Shown here: piece after piece, positions 35,641 to 46,137 of the stretch
Layout: each line of letters opens with the position of its first letter
Position numbering within the stretch: the stretch's first letter is position 1
Origin: Tupaia tana
Taxonomy: Eukaryota; Chordata; Mammalia; Scandentia; Tupaiidae
Direction: 5' to 3'
DNA length: 64,000 bases
Assembly (NCBI GenBank): GCA_026018925.1
Contig: JAKSZU010000006.1
Coordinates: 191,839,449-191,903,448 of the forward strand
The notes under the pieces: model-generated
What the model was told of the DNA's origin: nothing
Seen by the model: the letters and a program-made list of their open reading frames with translations, nothing else
The model's database searches: none
Made by a program: the position numbers and the translations under genes

Positions 35641-35985
35641 TCAGAATAGTTTCATCAGAATGACTTTGTGCCCTTTCAATATTTCAATGATAATTCACTT
35701 CAATGACTTAGATTTTGCATGCAGCCAGGGTTAGACACTCCCTCTGAAAATCAGCCAATCAGGAAAGGACTCACTCCAAATATGTATCTCTAAGTGCCAA
35801 CCAATGCAAAACACTAGCCTGAGAAACCCCTTCTAAAAATGGCATCAAATCCAGAAACCCTTGAAAATTCAGTAATGTCAGAACTCCACATTGCCCTAAA
35901 TGCCTATAAGATCAGCAGCCTGCTTACAGTGTCTGGCCAAAGTATCTTCTTTACTGTAATAAGAAATAGATTCAGCTTTCACTTT
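35641..35985 (+). mobile_element. Probable class I LTR, old
   Basis: CAGCCAATCAGGAAAGGACT, GCCAACCAATGCAAAACACT, CCTATAAGATCAGC and CTTTACTGTAATAAGAAAT follow a typical gammaretroviral LTR plan: CCAAT boxes, a TATA-like site, then a weak polyadenylation site. A T run follows. Old and degraded. Confidence 0.45.
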
Positions 35986-36003
35986 TTTTTTTTTTTTTTT
36001 TTT

Positions 36004-36495
36004 AATTTCAGATACTGAGTGACAATTCACCTTTGATCAGCCTTTATTATTGCAAAAGCTATGTTGAATACTCCAGGACTAATGTCCTGTTAACTGAACT
36101 TCACAGACAATTAATTCCTGTTTACACATACTAGATTTGGGCAAGCCTCCCATTTTGTGGGGGCACCTGTCCAGACAAGACTGACAGCAAAGTGAAGTAA
36201 AGAACTAGCACTTCCTCAAGCAATTTGCTTATGAATAAACAAGGCAGAACCTGTTGAGCTCATTTCTTCTAAATGTATAAATTAGAGATATCACTACAGT
36301 TTGTCTGGGGCAGAAGGATTAAAGGGACATAAGTCTAATAATGAGTAATGAAATCAGAGGAACAAATACTTAGAGGGTAAGTATTTTCCCTATAAGTGAA
36401 TTGAGAAATTATCTATCAAATAAAAGTAAAATACATGTAAAACTGCAAAGAAACAACAAAAATGTGTGAGGCTATGGACGTCCATATTTTAACTA
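36004..36495. other. Unassigned
   Basis: Moderately complex. No repeat or exon recognised. Confidence 0.4.
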
Positions 36496-36496
36496 G

Positions 36497-37020
36497 TATC
36501 TTAGTCCACTCAGAAAGCCATTACAAAATTACCATAGACTGGGTGGCTTAAACAAAATTATTTTCTCACATTTTTTTAAGGCCAGAGGTCAAAGTTCAAG
36601 ACACTAGCAAAATAGATTTCATTCTGTGGCCTCTTCCATTGACGTGTAGGCCACACCATTTTTATTATACGCTCACATAACCTTTTCTTTCTGGGAGCTT
36701 GGAGTCAGAGAGATCTCTCTTCCTCTGCTTACAAAGTCACCAATCCTATATGACAAGAACACTATCTTCATGACTTCACATAATCTTGATTACCTCATAA
36801 ACGCACGTATCTCAAATTTGAGGGAACTTCACAAAGTTTATGAAAAAATGGAATCAAATACAAGTTTATTCTGATGAAAACAATTTTGAAATCTGTGCAT
36901 AGTTTTTTCCATAATACACATTTGCCATGAACTTTTTGAAGACCTCTTCCCTATGGTCACATGGGAGAGTAAGGCTTGAATATAGAAACTTGAGGGGAGT
37001 ACAAATTTAATTTATAGCAT
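36497..37020 (-). mobile_element. MaLR 3' LTR
   Basis: Runs from TCTTAGTCCACTCAGAAAGC to about CATTCTGCCACC and carries the MITE at 36819-36948. Confidence 0.75.
36819..36948. mobile_element. Mariner-type MITE (Hsmar2/MADE2-like) inside the LTR
   Basis: About 130 bp. Imperfect inverted ends are GAGGGAACTTCACAAAGTTT and CATGAACTTTTTGAAGACCT. The interior GGAATCAAATACAAGTTTAT is of the expected kind. LTR sequence resumes on both sides, so it landed after the MaLR. Confidence 0.75.
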
Positions 37021-38037
37021 TCTGCCACCTAACCCACTCTCCAAAACTTATGTCCTCATAACATGCAGAACACATTTGTTCCATCCCAAAACATCCTCAG
37101 GACTTTTAACTCAATCCAGTATCAACTCAAAAACCTTAAGTCCAACACCTACAATAAATATCATCTTAATCAAATGTGTAATGTCTTTTCCTATATCAAA
37201 TATCCTCTCCAACTGTGTTTCTGTGAAACCAGGCAAGTCATGTCCTTGTAAATTACAATGATCTGATAGACGTAGGAAAGACATTCCATGTAAAGAGGAG
37301 AAATTGGTTGAAAGAATGGGATCATGAGTCCTGAACAAGTCTAAATTTTAGCAAGGCAATTTCTATTCCAATTTAGGCTGCAGAATAATCCCGTTTGATT
37401 TGATGGTGTGCCCTCAGCCACACAGAGGGGGCAGTACCACTCCCACAGCACTTTCAGATGTCTCTGCTCCTTCAGCTCTTCAGGGCAGTCTGACCCCCAT
37501 CATTCTCTGGCAAGCATAAACTCAGTAGAGGATCCTACTCAGTTAAACTGAGGAGAATACGGCCTTGTCTCCTAGGATTGTGATGGTGACCGCACTAATT
37601 GTCTCTGAATAATTCTGAGGCCATTTTCTCTTTTCTTGAAGGACTAGCATTCACAGGTGAATACCTGTAGAATCCCATTCTGTAGAACTGCAAGCCTGCC
37701 AATGTTTGACAGCCTCCCCTCATTCCATCTTGCAGCCAACAGCCTGTATTCTAATAGCCGTCCTCCACTCATTCTCTATACCCGTTAGCTCAAACTGGCA
37801 GTCTCTCTGCTGTTATAATCCCATCTCTAATACTGCCTTCTGTAAAAATGGCTGATTATATCTGTGAGTCACACCTATGACCCTTTATCAAATGGTTATC
37901 AGCCACACACTTAGTATTCTCTTCAGAACAAGCTTATTTACATATTTTTGTAATATAGATAGGCTAAAAATTTTCCAAATCTTCAATATCTTGTTTCTTT
38001 TAGCTTAATAATTAATTTGTCTCTTCTCACATTTTAC

Positions 38038-38120
38038 TGTTGGATCATTGGAAAAGTCATGACACATTTTTGTATAGAAAAACATAGAAAAATATGTCAT
38101 GACTTTTTGACTACCCAATA
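38038..38120. mobile_element. 83-bp mariner MITE
   Basis: Two near-perfect terminal repeats (TCATTGGAAAAGTCATGACA at the left; ATGTCATGACTTTTTGACTA at the right) leave almost no interior, only TATAGAAAAACATAG. It ends ACCCAATA and sits at a TA-like target. The same element, split by an LTR, is at 53222-54376. Confidence 0.85.
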
Positions 38121-38212
38121 TAAACTATACGGAGAACCCATATTACTCCTCCAATGCATTCCTTAGAAATCTGTGCTAAATATCCAATTATATTATTGTT
38201 AAGATTTATCTT

Positions 38213-38490
38213 GGGAACCAGCAGTTAGCGTAATGGCTATGTCGCTGGACTCCCACGTAGTCGACCGCGGTCCGCGTCCCAGACCCGGTGGCTTAAAACT
38301 CATGCCGGGCGCGTGTGCATGTGTGCCCAAGATCCCGAGAGGAGAATGGAGGAGAAGGGATTGTGGTGTGACCATTCCCCCTGGGGAGTGATTTCTCGCT
38401 TTCTGTCTCTATGTCTTTCTCTGTCTGTCTGGTGAGCGCACACGCCCTATAGCAAAAACCTCTCCAAACCAAAAAGAAAAAGAAAAAAAA
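38213..38490 (+). mobile_element. Long-form tRNA SINE, young, with TSD
   Basis: CpG-rich (GTCGACCGCGGTCCGCGTCC). The 12-bp duplication AAGATTTATCTT is perfect at 38201-38212 and 38491-38502. It inserted into the interior of the MaLR fossil. Confidence 0.95.
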
Positions 38491-38861
38491 AAGATTTATC
38501 TTCCACAAAACACTAAAACACAATTTACCAATCTTTGTTGTCACTTTATTATAAGGATAGCTTTTTCTCAATTTTCTAAGAACCTTTCCTCATTTTCTTT
38601 AAAGAACTTACCAAAATGGCCTTTGGAGTCCATTTGTCTACCAATATTTGGTTCATGATGACATGAGACTTTCTCTACAGATCTCTTCCTTTCTTCCTGA
38701 AATTTCCTCTGAATTGTCTTTCATGTCCATGCTTTTCCCAAGAGTCATTTCATGGCATTCTAGTCCTTTTTAGACTCTACTTCAAATATCTTTCAGCCTC
38801 TATCCATTTAAAGTCATTTTCACATTTTTAGATATTTGTTACACTATCACAGTACCAAAAT

Positions 38862-39530
38862 CTATATTTGTTGGCTTGGACTACCATAACGAAACACAGA
38901 CTGATGGCTTAAACAATTGAATGCATTTTCTTACAGTCTGAAGGCTCCAAATCCAAGGCCTGCATTCTGGCCATTCAGTTTTTAATGAGGGCATATTTCC
39001 TAGTTTGCAAACGGCTGCCTTCTTAGTTTGTAGACAGCTACCCTCACATGGTCTTTCCCTCAATGTATGCACAGAGAGAGAAATCAAGCTCTTTAGTATC
39101 CTTAAGGTCAGGGCCTCACTCTTGGGAACATTATTTATTTATTTGGTTTTTAAAAACAGAGTGCCTCTGTAATGATCCTCCTGACTCAGTTCCCCAGATG
39201 GGACTACAAGTATGTGCCACCAGGCCTGGTGTTTTTTAGACAGAGTTTTACTATGTTGTTTAGGCCAACCTTGCGATAGCGATTCTCCCACTATAGCCTC
39301 TTCTGTCACCGGGATTACATGCATGTACCACCATGCCTGAGTTTTTATTTTGTAACAGGAATCAAACCCAGACCTGCCACCATGTTTCAGCAGCATACGT
39401 CACTGTAGCTGGGCACCACATTTCATCTTAATTACTTCCTTGGAGGCCCCAACTGTAAATACAGCCACGTTGGGAATTAGGGCTCCAACCTATTAATTTT
39501 TAAAAGATTCAAACATTCATTCCATTATAC
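38862..39530 (-). mobile_element. MaLR 5' LTR
   Basis: From TTGTTGGCTTGGACTACCAT to about CAAACATTCATTCCATTA. CTTAATTACTTCCTTGGAGG and AGGGCTCCAACC are typical of the reversed LTR. It carries the composite SINE at 39131-39414. Confidence 0.72.
39131..39414 (-). mobile_element. Composite tRNA-7SL SINE
   Basis: Read on the minus strand, a tRNA-like head comes first (GCCCAGCTACAGTGACG, box-B-like GGTTTGATTCC). A 7SL segment follows (CATGTAATCCCGGTGACAG, GGAGAATCGC, AACATAGTAAAACTCTGTCT). A second 7SL piece (GTAGTCCCATCTGGGGAACT) and an A/T-rich tail complete it. It is a cleaner copy than the one at 26395-26950. Confidence 0.82.
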
Positions 39531-39677
39531 TTGGGTTTCTTCTGCCTTTTGGTTATTGTGAATAATACTGTCATGAACATCACTGTACAAATATGTTTGA
39601 GTCCCTGCTTTCATTTCTTTTGCGTTTATACCCAAAAGCCAAATTGCTAGATCATATTAATTCATTTAACATTTTGT

Positions 39678-39950
39678 TGTTGGTGTTAGAGGGCATGTGT
39701 GCTCACCAGAAAGAGAGATACAGACAGAGAAGAAGGGAGAAAAAGAGATAGAGAGAAGAGAAAGTGAGAAAGCATCCCTCATGCAGAATGATCACGTCAG
39801 AATGCCTTCTCCACCTCTCCCTCCTTGTAGGATTTTGAAAATTCATGCAAAAGTGCCTGTTGTGTTTCTCAAGCTGTTGGGTTCAGAACTTAAACCGCAT
39901 GTTGGCTTGTAGGAGCTGTCTGCCCTACCTACCAAGCCAGGGAACCAGGC
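39678..39950 (-). mobile_element. Long-form tRNA SINE, old
   Basis: Reversed and strongly diverged, with an enlarged purine tract (AGAAGGGAGAAAAAGAGATA) and body CCTTCTCCACCTCTCC. The head end is barely recognisable. Confidence 0.7.
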
Positions 39951-39954
39951 CATC

Positions 39955-40030
39955 TTTCAACAATTCTTAAATACTCATTATGCCACAGGCATTTTACTGT
40001 GTACTGAGAACAATCAATGAACAAGATTAT
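39955..40030 (+). mobile_element. L2/MIR-type fragment
   Basis: CAACAATTCTTAAATACTCA, CCACAGGCATTTTACTGTGT and CAATGAACAAGATTATTC match an ancient L2-like segment. Confidence 0.45.
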
Positions 40031-40059
40031 TCTTTGTGTTTCTCTTTCCTCTCCATGCT

Positions 40060-40180
40060 TCTTCAACCTCCAATCTATTTGACCACTACTCATCTTTTCA
40101 AGATTCATCTCAAATGATCACCTTCAAAATTGACCTCTGACTACTGTGAGCTTACAAGGTCAAAGTTATCCCTTCAAGAA
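40060..40180 (-). mobile_element. LINE-2 fragment, reversed
   Basis: TTTTCAAGATTCATCTCAAA and TGATCACCTTCAAAATTGAC correspond to the reversed L2 motif CAAGACTCAGCTCAAATGTC. Confidence 0.5.
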
Positions 40181-40480
40181 AGAGTAACTAAATATTTCAG
40201 TTTCCCCAAAAAGAGATTGCCCAGGTTTAAAATTACTTTTCGCTTCCAATACTGTCCCTCTTTGGATGACAGATTTCACAGTCACATCACCTGAGTCTAA
40301 TTTCTAAAACTCAGGTCTTTAAAACAAAGCTACCAAATACAGATGTTTATAATTATTTATATTCAAGTAAATATTCTACCACTAGCATCCTACTCCTCCA
40401 TTATTCTAAAATCACTTTCTCATTTTTATCCTCTTTAAAATGTCAAGGAATTTTCCCTATCAATTAAAGATCATTATTGC
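40181..40480. other. Unassigned
   Basis: Nothing recognised. Confidence 0.4.
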
Positions 40481-40727
40481 TGGGACCAGCAGTTGGTGTA
40501 ATGGCTATGTCACTGGACTCCCATATAGTCGACTGCAGTTCAAGTCCTGGACCTGGTGGCTTAAAACTCATGCTGGGCGCATGTGTGTGTGTGCCCAAGA
40601 TCCTGAGAGAAGAATGGAGGAGAAGGGATTATAATGTGGCCATCCCCCTGGGGGGTGATTTCTCACTTTCTGTCTCTCTATCTAGTGCACGCACCCAATA
40701 GCACAACCTCTCAAAAGGAAAAAAACA
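40481..40727 (+). mobile_element. Long-form tRNA SINE
   Basis: Complete head and body. The CT-rich part is shortened (TGTCTCTCTATCTAGTGCAC), giving 247 nt. Confidence 0.92.
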
Positions 40728-41177
40728 TAATCGCTAAAATGTAAGTGAACAATGAGTTACAATCTACAAATCTAAGGACAGGCTGTGACAGGACCATGAT
40801 TAAGGAAATCCCAGTTTTAATATTTCCTCTACCTATCATTTTCTTTAAGTTTTGTTTGTAACTGAAAAAATGAAATTGTTAAAAATTATATTTTACACAC
40901 AGATTTTACAGCTCACATTCAAACTGCTAGTTACTAATCAGAAAGAACACTTCCGATTCTTCAAAACACATTTAGGCATTCCACCCACCACGTATGGATT
41001 AGGTTCATGGTTTATGCACATTCATCTCTCTAAACATAAAGCTTTAACTTTCTACTATTAAAGATCACTTTATTATAAGATTATACTTGCTAGTCTAGTA
41101 CTTACATAAAACTTTCCATTTCGGTATTTATGCTTTTTTTTATATTGAAACCATCTCAACATTTGATTTCTATTGTG
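40728..41177. other. Unassigned, AT-rich
   Basis: Nothing recognised. Confidence 0.4.
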
Positions 41178-41366
41178 TCTTTTTTGTTATAGGGTACGTG
41201 TACTTGCAGAGAGACAGAGAAAGACAAGACAGAAAGTGAAAAATCAACCCGCCACACCAGGGGGCCATGGTCACCCTCCAACATCAGGGGGCCATGGTTG
41301 CACCACAATCCCTTCTCCTACATGGGATTCCAGTGATGCAATCATCTTGCCATCTGCTGGTTCCAC
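41178..41366 (-). mobile_element. Rearranged tRNA SINE with internal duplication
   Basis: Reversed. The end motif GTTATAGGGTACGTG is followed by a body segment given twice (CAGGGGGCCATGGTCACC and CAGGGGGCCATGGTTGCA). Much of the region between body and head is then lost. The head end reads TTGCCATCTGCTGGTTCC. Confidence 0.82.
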
Positions 41367-41395
41367 TTATTGTGACTTTTCAAAATAACTATTCT

Positions 41396-41643
41396 TTTTT
41401 TGAAGAGGTTTTTGCTATAGGGCATGTGCACTCTCCAGAAAGACAGAGAGAGAGAAAGTGAGAAATCACTCCCCAGGGGGGATGGCCATACTGCAATTCC
41501 TTCTCCTCCATTCTCCTCTGGGGACCTTGAGCATGCATGCACACGTGCCCAGCATGAGCTTAAGCCTCCGGGTCCGGGACTCGAACCACAGTCTACTACA
41601 TGGTAGTCCAGCGACATAGCCATTATGCCAACTGTTGGTCCCT
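41396..41643 (-). mobile_element. Long-form tRNA SINE with TSD
   Basis: Reversed. The flanks AATAACTATTCTT and AACAACTATTCTT are near-identical duplications. Confidence 0.93.
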
Positions 41644-41798
41644 AAAACAACTATTCTTAAATGTTACATGGAAATAAAAAGGGACTGACTCAGATAAATC
41701 TCAAGTAAGACTTCTTTTACTTTTGAATTATATTCTTGATTTTATATAATATGCTAGCAAATGGTGATCTTGTTATTATGTTGTTGTTATATTTATTA

Positions 41799-42069
41799 TT
41801 ATTTTTTTAAAGAGAGTTTTGCTGTAGGGTACATGCACTTGCCAGAGACAGAGAAAGACAGAAAGTGAGAAATCATCCTCCTCTCTTCCCCAACCCACAC
41901 CCAGGGGTATGGCCACACCACAATCCTTCTCCTCCATTCTTCTCTTAGGACTTTGAGCATGCATGCACACACACTCAGCATGAGTTTAAGCCACTGGAGC
42001 CAGGACTGGAAACACAGTCAACTACATAGGAGTCCAGCAACCAAAACCATTATGCCACCTGCTGGTCCC
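41799..42069 (-). mobile_element. Long-form tRNA SINE
   Basis: Reversed, with a pyrimidine-rich insertion in the body (CCTCCTCTCTTCCCCAACCC). The head ends TATGCCACCTGCTGGTCCC. Confidence 0.9.
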
Positions 42070-42965
42070 ATTATGCTCTTATTACTGATACTCTTTTTTG
42101 TTTCCACTGTGCCCTTCCATTTTGAGGCATTTGCAGTTTTGTCACTGGAGGCAATATAATATGCCTAAGAGAATTGTCAGCACATCCACAGATCACATAC
42201 AAGTTTTCACTTTATGACTGAGTTTGCCTATATATCAATGAAGTGGATCCTTTTTTTCCTCATAAGAAAAATAAGTAAGAAATAGAGATGTGTTGTATCT
42301 TACCCTCAGAAGAATCATGCTTTGTAAATTCAAAGAAATGATATTCATATTATTTGCTTGTTCATTCACAAAAATTACTCATGTCTTTGTTTTCCATGAT
42401 ATGATTTCTCTTGCTATTCTTCCAACTAATGGCTATAATTGGCACAATATAATAATGTGTTTTGTATAAAAAATCTTATTACATATCATCCTTGAGGGAA
42501 AATTTTGGCATTACTGTTTTCCAAACAATTCCCTCTCACGTAATCTGTTTCATATTATAATGCCCAAGACATTTTAACCTGTACTTGTATATGTTAAAAT
42601 AATTTTATTCATTCTGTCTATATTTTTAAATTCCTAGCTTCCTTAGAAAGAACTTCAAGTAAAATAATTCTGGCAACATATTTAAATAATTAATAAAAAT
42701 TTTAAAATTAACTAACATCTAATTCAAAAACTTACCCTAGAATACGTTCAAATGGAGTACAGGTATATTTCAAAATAAATTAGCTTACCTACCTTCATAC
42801 TTTTGCTCCTGTGTAACTTGATATATTCCAAACAAATTTAAATATTTATATGTACCAGGGAACTTTCTCCTCTTTTGGCTAACTTTGAACCTATTTCATC
42901 TTGAAATATTCTTTATGTAAAAACATATATATAAAGATTTACTAATTGCTCCTTGGTTTTGTAGG
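42070..42965. other. Unassigned, AT-rich
   Basis: Nothing recognised. Confidence 0.4.
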
Positions 42966-43218
42966 ACTTTTATTTTTTTCCTTGCTTTTAGCCATAGAGC
43001 TGTGTGCTCACTAGAGAGGGACAGTGAGAAAGAAAGTGAGAAATGACTCCCTGGAAGAATCACCTTGCTGCAATCCCTTCTCCATTTTCCTCTCAGGATT
43101 TTGAACATGCATGCACATGTGCCTGATGTGATTTTCAAGCTGATATGTCTGAGATTCAAACTGCTGTCAGCCATGTGGGAGTCCAGTGCCTTAACTACCA
43201 TACCACCACTAGTTCCCT
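42966..43218 (-). mobile_element. Long-form tRNA SINE, old, with TSD
   Basis: Reversed. The flanks TGTAGGACTTTT and TGTAGTACTTTC form a decayed duplication. The body is diverged (GAAGAATCACCTTGCTGCAA). Confidence 0.85.
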
Positions 43219-43319
43219 GTAGTACTTTCTTATTTGAAATGAACACAAATACACTTCAAGAAAGCTTCCAGGAAATAAAATGAAATTTTATTGGAACATA
43301 TTGTAGATAGCTCAAAAAT

Positions 43320-43525
43320 TAGGAACCAGGTAGTGATGCAGTAGTAAGATAAATGGCCCTGGGTTTATGTGCCAGGGCTTCCCTGTACATGATGATGAAT
43401 GTACTTGTCCATAATCTGTACTACCTAAGGCTAGGTGTGAATCATGGCAGGAAGACCCTGTCAGTCTTTCTGTCATTCACTATCTCTTTCTCCTTCTCTC
43501 AGAAAAGATACACATTTTAAGAAAA
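43320..43525 (+). mobile_element. Possible SINE of a minor family
   Basis: GAACCAGGTAGTGATGCAGT has a tRNA-like look. It is followed by an unfamiliar body and a CACTATCTCTTTCTCCTTCT tract before an A-rich end. It may belong with the element at 56899-57120. Only partly convincing. Confidence 0.4.
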
Positions 43526-43559
43526 TAAGAAAAAAATTTTAAAAAATACTTCAAAAATT

Positions 43560-43756
43560 GGGACCAGCAGGTGGCACAGTGGTTAAGATGCTGGACATTC
43601 CCACATGGCCAACCATGGTTCAAGTCCTGGATCTGGTGGCTTGCTTTCTCACTTCCACTCTCTCTCTCTTTGTGTGTTTCTCTCTCTGGTCAAATTAAAA
43701 TAAATGAATGAATAAAAAAAAAAAAAAAAAAACAGACTTTATAAAAAAAAAAAAAA
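43560..43756 (+). mobile_element. Short-form tRNA SINE with perfect TSD, reference copy
   Basis: The head GGGACCAGCAGGTGGCACAG leads to box B GGTTCAAGTCC. GGTGGCTTGCTTTCTCACTT is then joined directly to the CT tract, CTCTGGTCAAATTAAAATAA and an A-rich tail. The 15-bp duplication AATACTTCAAAAATT is at 43545-43559 and 43757-43771. This copy defines the short form well. Confidence 0.95.
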
Positions 43757-43819
43757 AATACTTCAAAAATTAAGATAGCCACAGTTATATTAGCATCAGA
43801 ATGTCATCATCTTTAAGTT

Positions 43820-44062
43820 ATATATATATTTGCCATAGAGAATGTGAACTTGCAGTACAGAAGGATAGAGCAAGAAAAAGTGAGAGATCACCCCCGAGGG
43901 GTGGCCACACTGCAATCCCTTCTCCATTCTCCTCCACTCTCCTCTCAGGATTTTGGGCATGCATACACCCAGCATGATTCTCAAGCTACTGGTTCTGGGA
44001 CTTGAACCACAGTTGGTTATCTAGGAGTCCAGTGCCTTAACCATCACACCACCTGCTGGCCC
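43820..44062 (-). mobile_element. Long-form tRNA SINE
   Basis: Reversed, with a TA-rich tail and part of the body repeated (TTCTCCATTCTCCTCCACTC). The head ends CACACCACCTGCTGGCCC. Confidence 0.88.
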
Positions 44063-44489
44063 AAACTCTACAGTTTCATTACTAATGTAAGTTAGGTTCT
44101 AACTCCACAGTTCTGTCTTTCACTGCAAATACTCTATAAAGAAAGAGACTGGTTAGAGGAGTCTAATCAAATTCCTCTATCAATTCAAGTAAGACAAAGA
44201 AAGTGTCATTTGGAAGACTAGTGTTGGCCCACAGAGCCTTACTCCACTGAATACATGTGTGAGGCTCTCAGAGAAGAGATTTAGTAGCACCACACCACCA
44301 GGGACTTCTACTTTTCTGTATTCCATCATTATTAACGTACATATCACATGCTTGAATAATGTCGTACACACATTTTTCAGTAAATAGCAGTTAAATATTT
44401 ACGTGGGCCAATAACTGAGGAATTAGCTATAAACAAGCTCTGGTTATGTTTACTACTATTGAGTGCTGTAAAAGAAGAGAGAGAACCTT
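44063..44489. other. Unassigned
   Basis: Nothing recognised. Confidence 0.4.
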
Positions 44490-45110
44490 AACATGGGACT
44501 TCAGTTTCCTTCAGATAAAGCTGGTGAAAGAAGCCTCTGAGAAGTCAAACTTCTATTCTGAAACATGAAAATATGAGAAAGGCCTATCATAGGAAGGAAG
44601 TTTTTCGGACAAAGGCTACAGTCAGAAAAAACACTGGGAGAAGAATCAGTACACGGTGTGTGAGCACAGAAAGGAGGCACTGTCCCCAGGAGAATGAACA
44701 CCAAGGCAAGTCTGGACAGGCAGAGAGAAGAAAAACTATGTAAGTCTTGGAAGCATACACCAAAAGTTAAGCATAAAGCTGATGAAATAGGCATCCAGGG
44801 AAGAGTATGAAGAATGTTTGGGTGAGAAGGGAAGATAAATTTTAATAGTTCATACTTTCTCAAGTCTAGAGAATGGATTACAGACATTTAAGAATGGGAA
44901 CAAAATATATGAGTTTATTACCATAGTCTGAATATGAGTTAAGGGTGACTTTATCTAAGGATGTGACCATGATGGTTAAAAGAAACACAGAGGTGCAAAT
45001 TTTGCTTTAGAAAATAGGAATTTATAGTTGATTAGACTTGGAAAATAGAAATAAGGGGTATTGATATTAACTCAGATTATTTGTGAATGACATCCTATGC
45101 TGAGATAAAC
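44490..45110 (+). mobile_element. LINE-2 fragment
   Basis: AGCCTCTGAGAAGTCAAACT, GGACAGGCAGAGAGAAG, GAGTTTATTACCATAGTCTG, GATGTGACCATGATGGTTAA, GAGGTGCAAATTTTGCTTTA and GTTGATTAGACTTGGAAAAT follow L2 order over about 600 bp. The 128-codon minus-strand frame at 44501-44887 is antisense to it. Confidence 0.62.
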
Positions 45111-46137
45111 AAGACTTTCTAGTAGTTGTATCATCATGATGTTTTCATTGTAAACCTAAATCAAAAAATCATACCCACAGGGTGTATTTTCCTACAGAAA
45201 TAACTTTACCAATAGTGTAAGGAAGAGGACCATTTCCAAGGTCCTCTGTTTTTAAGTATCAGGTTCACTTTCTCAATGTTGATGACATTCTCAAAAAAAG
45301 TTACCCCTTCTATTCCCAAGATAGCAGCCCCAAGTTTAAAGATGTTAAATAAGGAAATCTAGGACTTTATGGCTATTAATTTTATGATTAAAAATATCTA
45401 AACTCATTCGATCCATTTTAATACTTATAGCTTAACTATAATATATTTAAAGAAGTTTTGGTGGACACTAGACTCATAACTATACTAAATCCAAATTCTT
45501 TACCTAGGACATTTTGATGCTTTTCACCTCAGTTACTTATCTTTCAACCTGCTACTTCCTTTCATGCTTTCTTCATTTATTAAACATAGATTGTAAGATT
45601 TTTATATTGGACCTTCTCTTCCAAGTCTTTATCAGATAACTATGTAAATATGCACTTACAGCCTTTGAACAATATTTTAAACTGGAACTAATGCATAGAG
45701 TCACATTTCTTGTAAAAAAAAAAATAGCACTAAAGATTTACAGCTGTCAGAGGGGAGGTTAACATAACACTACCTGAAAAATGAACCAAGTTCCAGATAT
45801 TCCAATAAATCTTACAACCGAAAACTGGAATTCTAATGTTTCTTAAATATCTATAATAAAGAGAAGGCACCTGCACTTGTCACAGCACACTGTTAAAGAA
45901 TAAGTGACAGCAACAAAGGGACCTACTCACATTTCTGAATACCAAGGCTTACCAAGACAAGGTCCAAAAAATGGGCAAAAGTAATGAGATTCTAAATACT
46001 TCTAGCATAATAAGAATCCATTTCTATCTTTTTCTTTCTGTTGCATGAGAAACCAAAGAAGTCAAATACAGAGTTGTTCTGTCTGAACCAACCATGGAAT
46101 CTTTAAGAACAGATAGGCATATGGCATATTCCCTGTT
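45111..46137. other. Unassigned
   Basis: Anonymous sequence with no recognised repeat, downstream of the retrocopy's tail. Confidence 0.4.

Larger units (their letters stand above)
36497..39530 (-). mobile_element. Full-length MaLR (MLT/MST-type) fossil with later insertions
   Basis: A minus-strand ERVL-MaLR element. The 3' LTR is at 36497-37020, internal sequence at about 37021-38861 and the 5' LTR at 38862-39530. Both LTRs show the reversed MaLR 3' end (ACTGGGTGGCTTAAACAA and CTGATGGCTTAAACAATTG). The start of the interior (CAAAACTTATGTCCTCATAA, CCATCCCAAAACATCC) matches the internal sequence usual in this group. It is long dead with many breaks, and of placental age by its divergence. Four later elements sit inside it: a mariner-type MITE, a second mariner MITE, a tRNA SINE and a composite 7SL SINE. 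Confidence 0.78.

Noticed and set aside
44501-44887. 128-codon open frame on the minus strand
   Set aside because: It lies antisense to sequence that reads as LINE-2 on the plus strand. No start context, no relatives I know, and composition is that of translated non-coding DNA.
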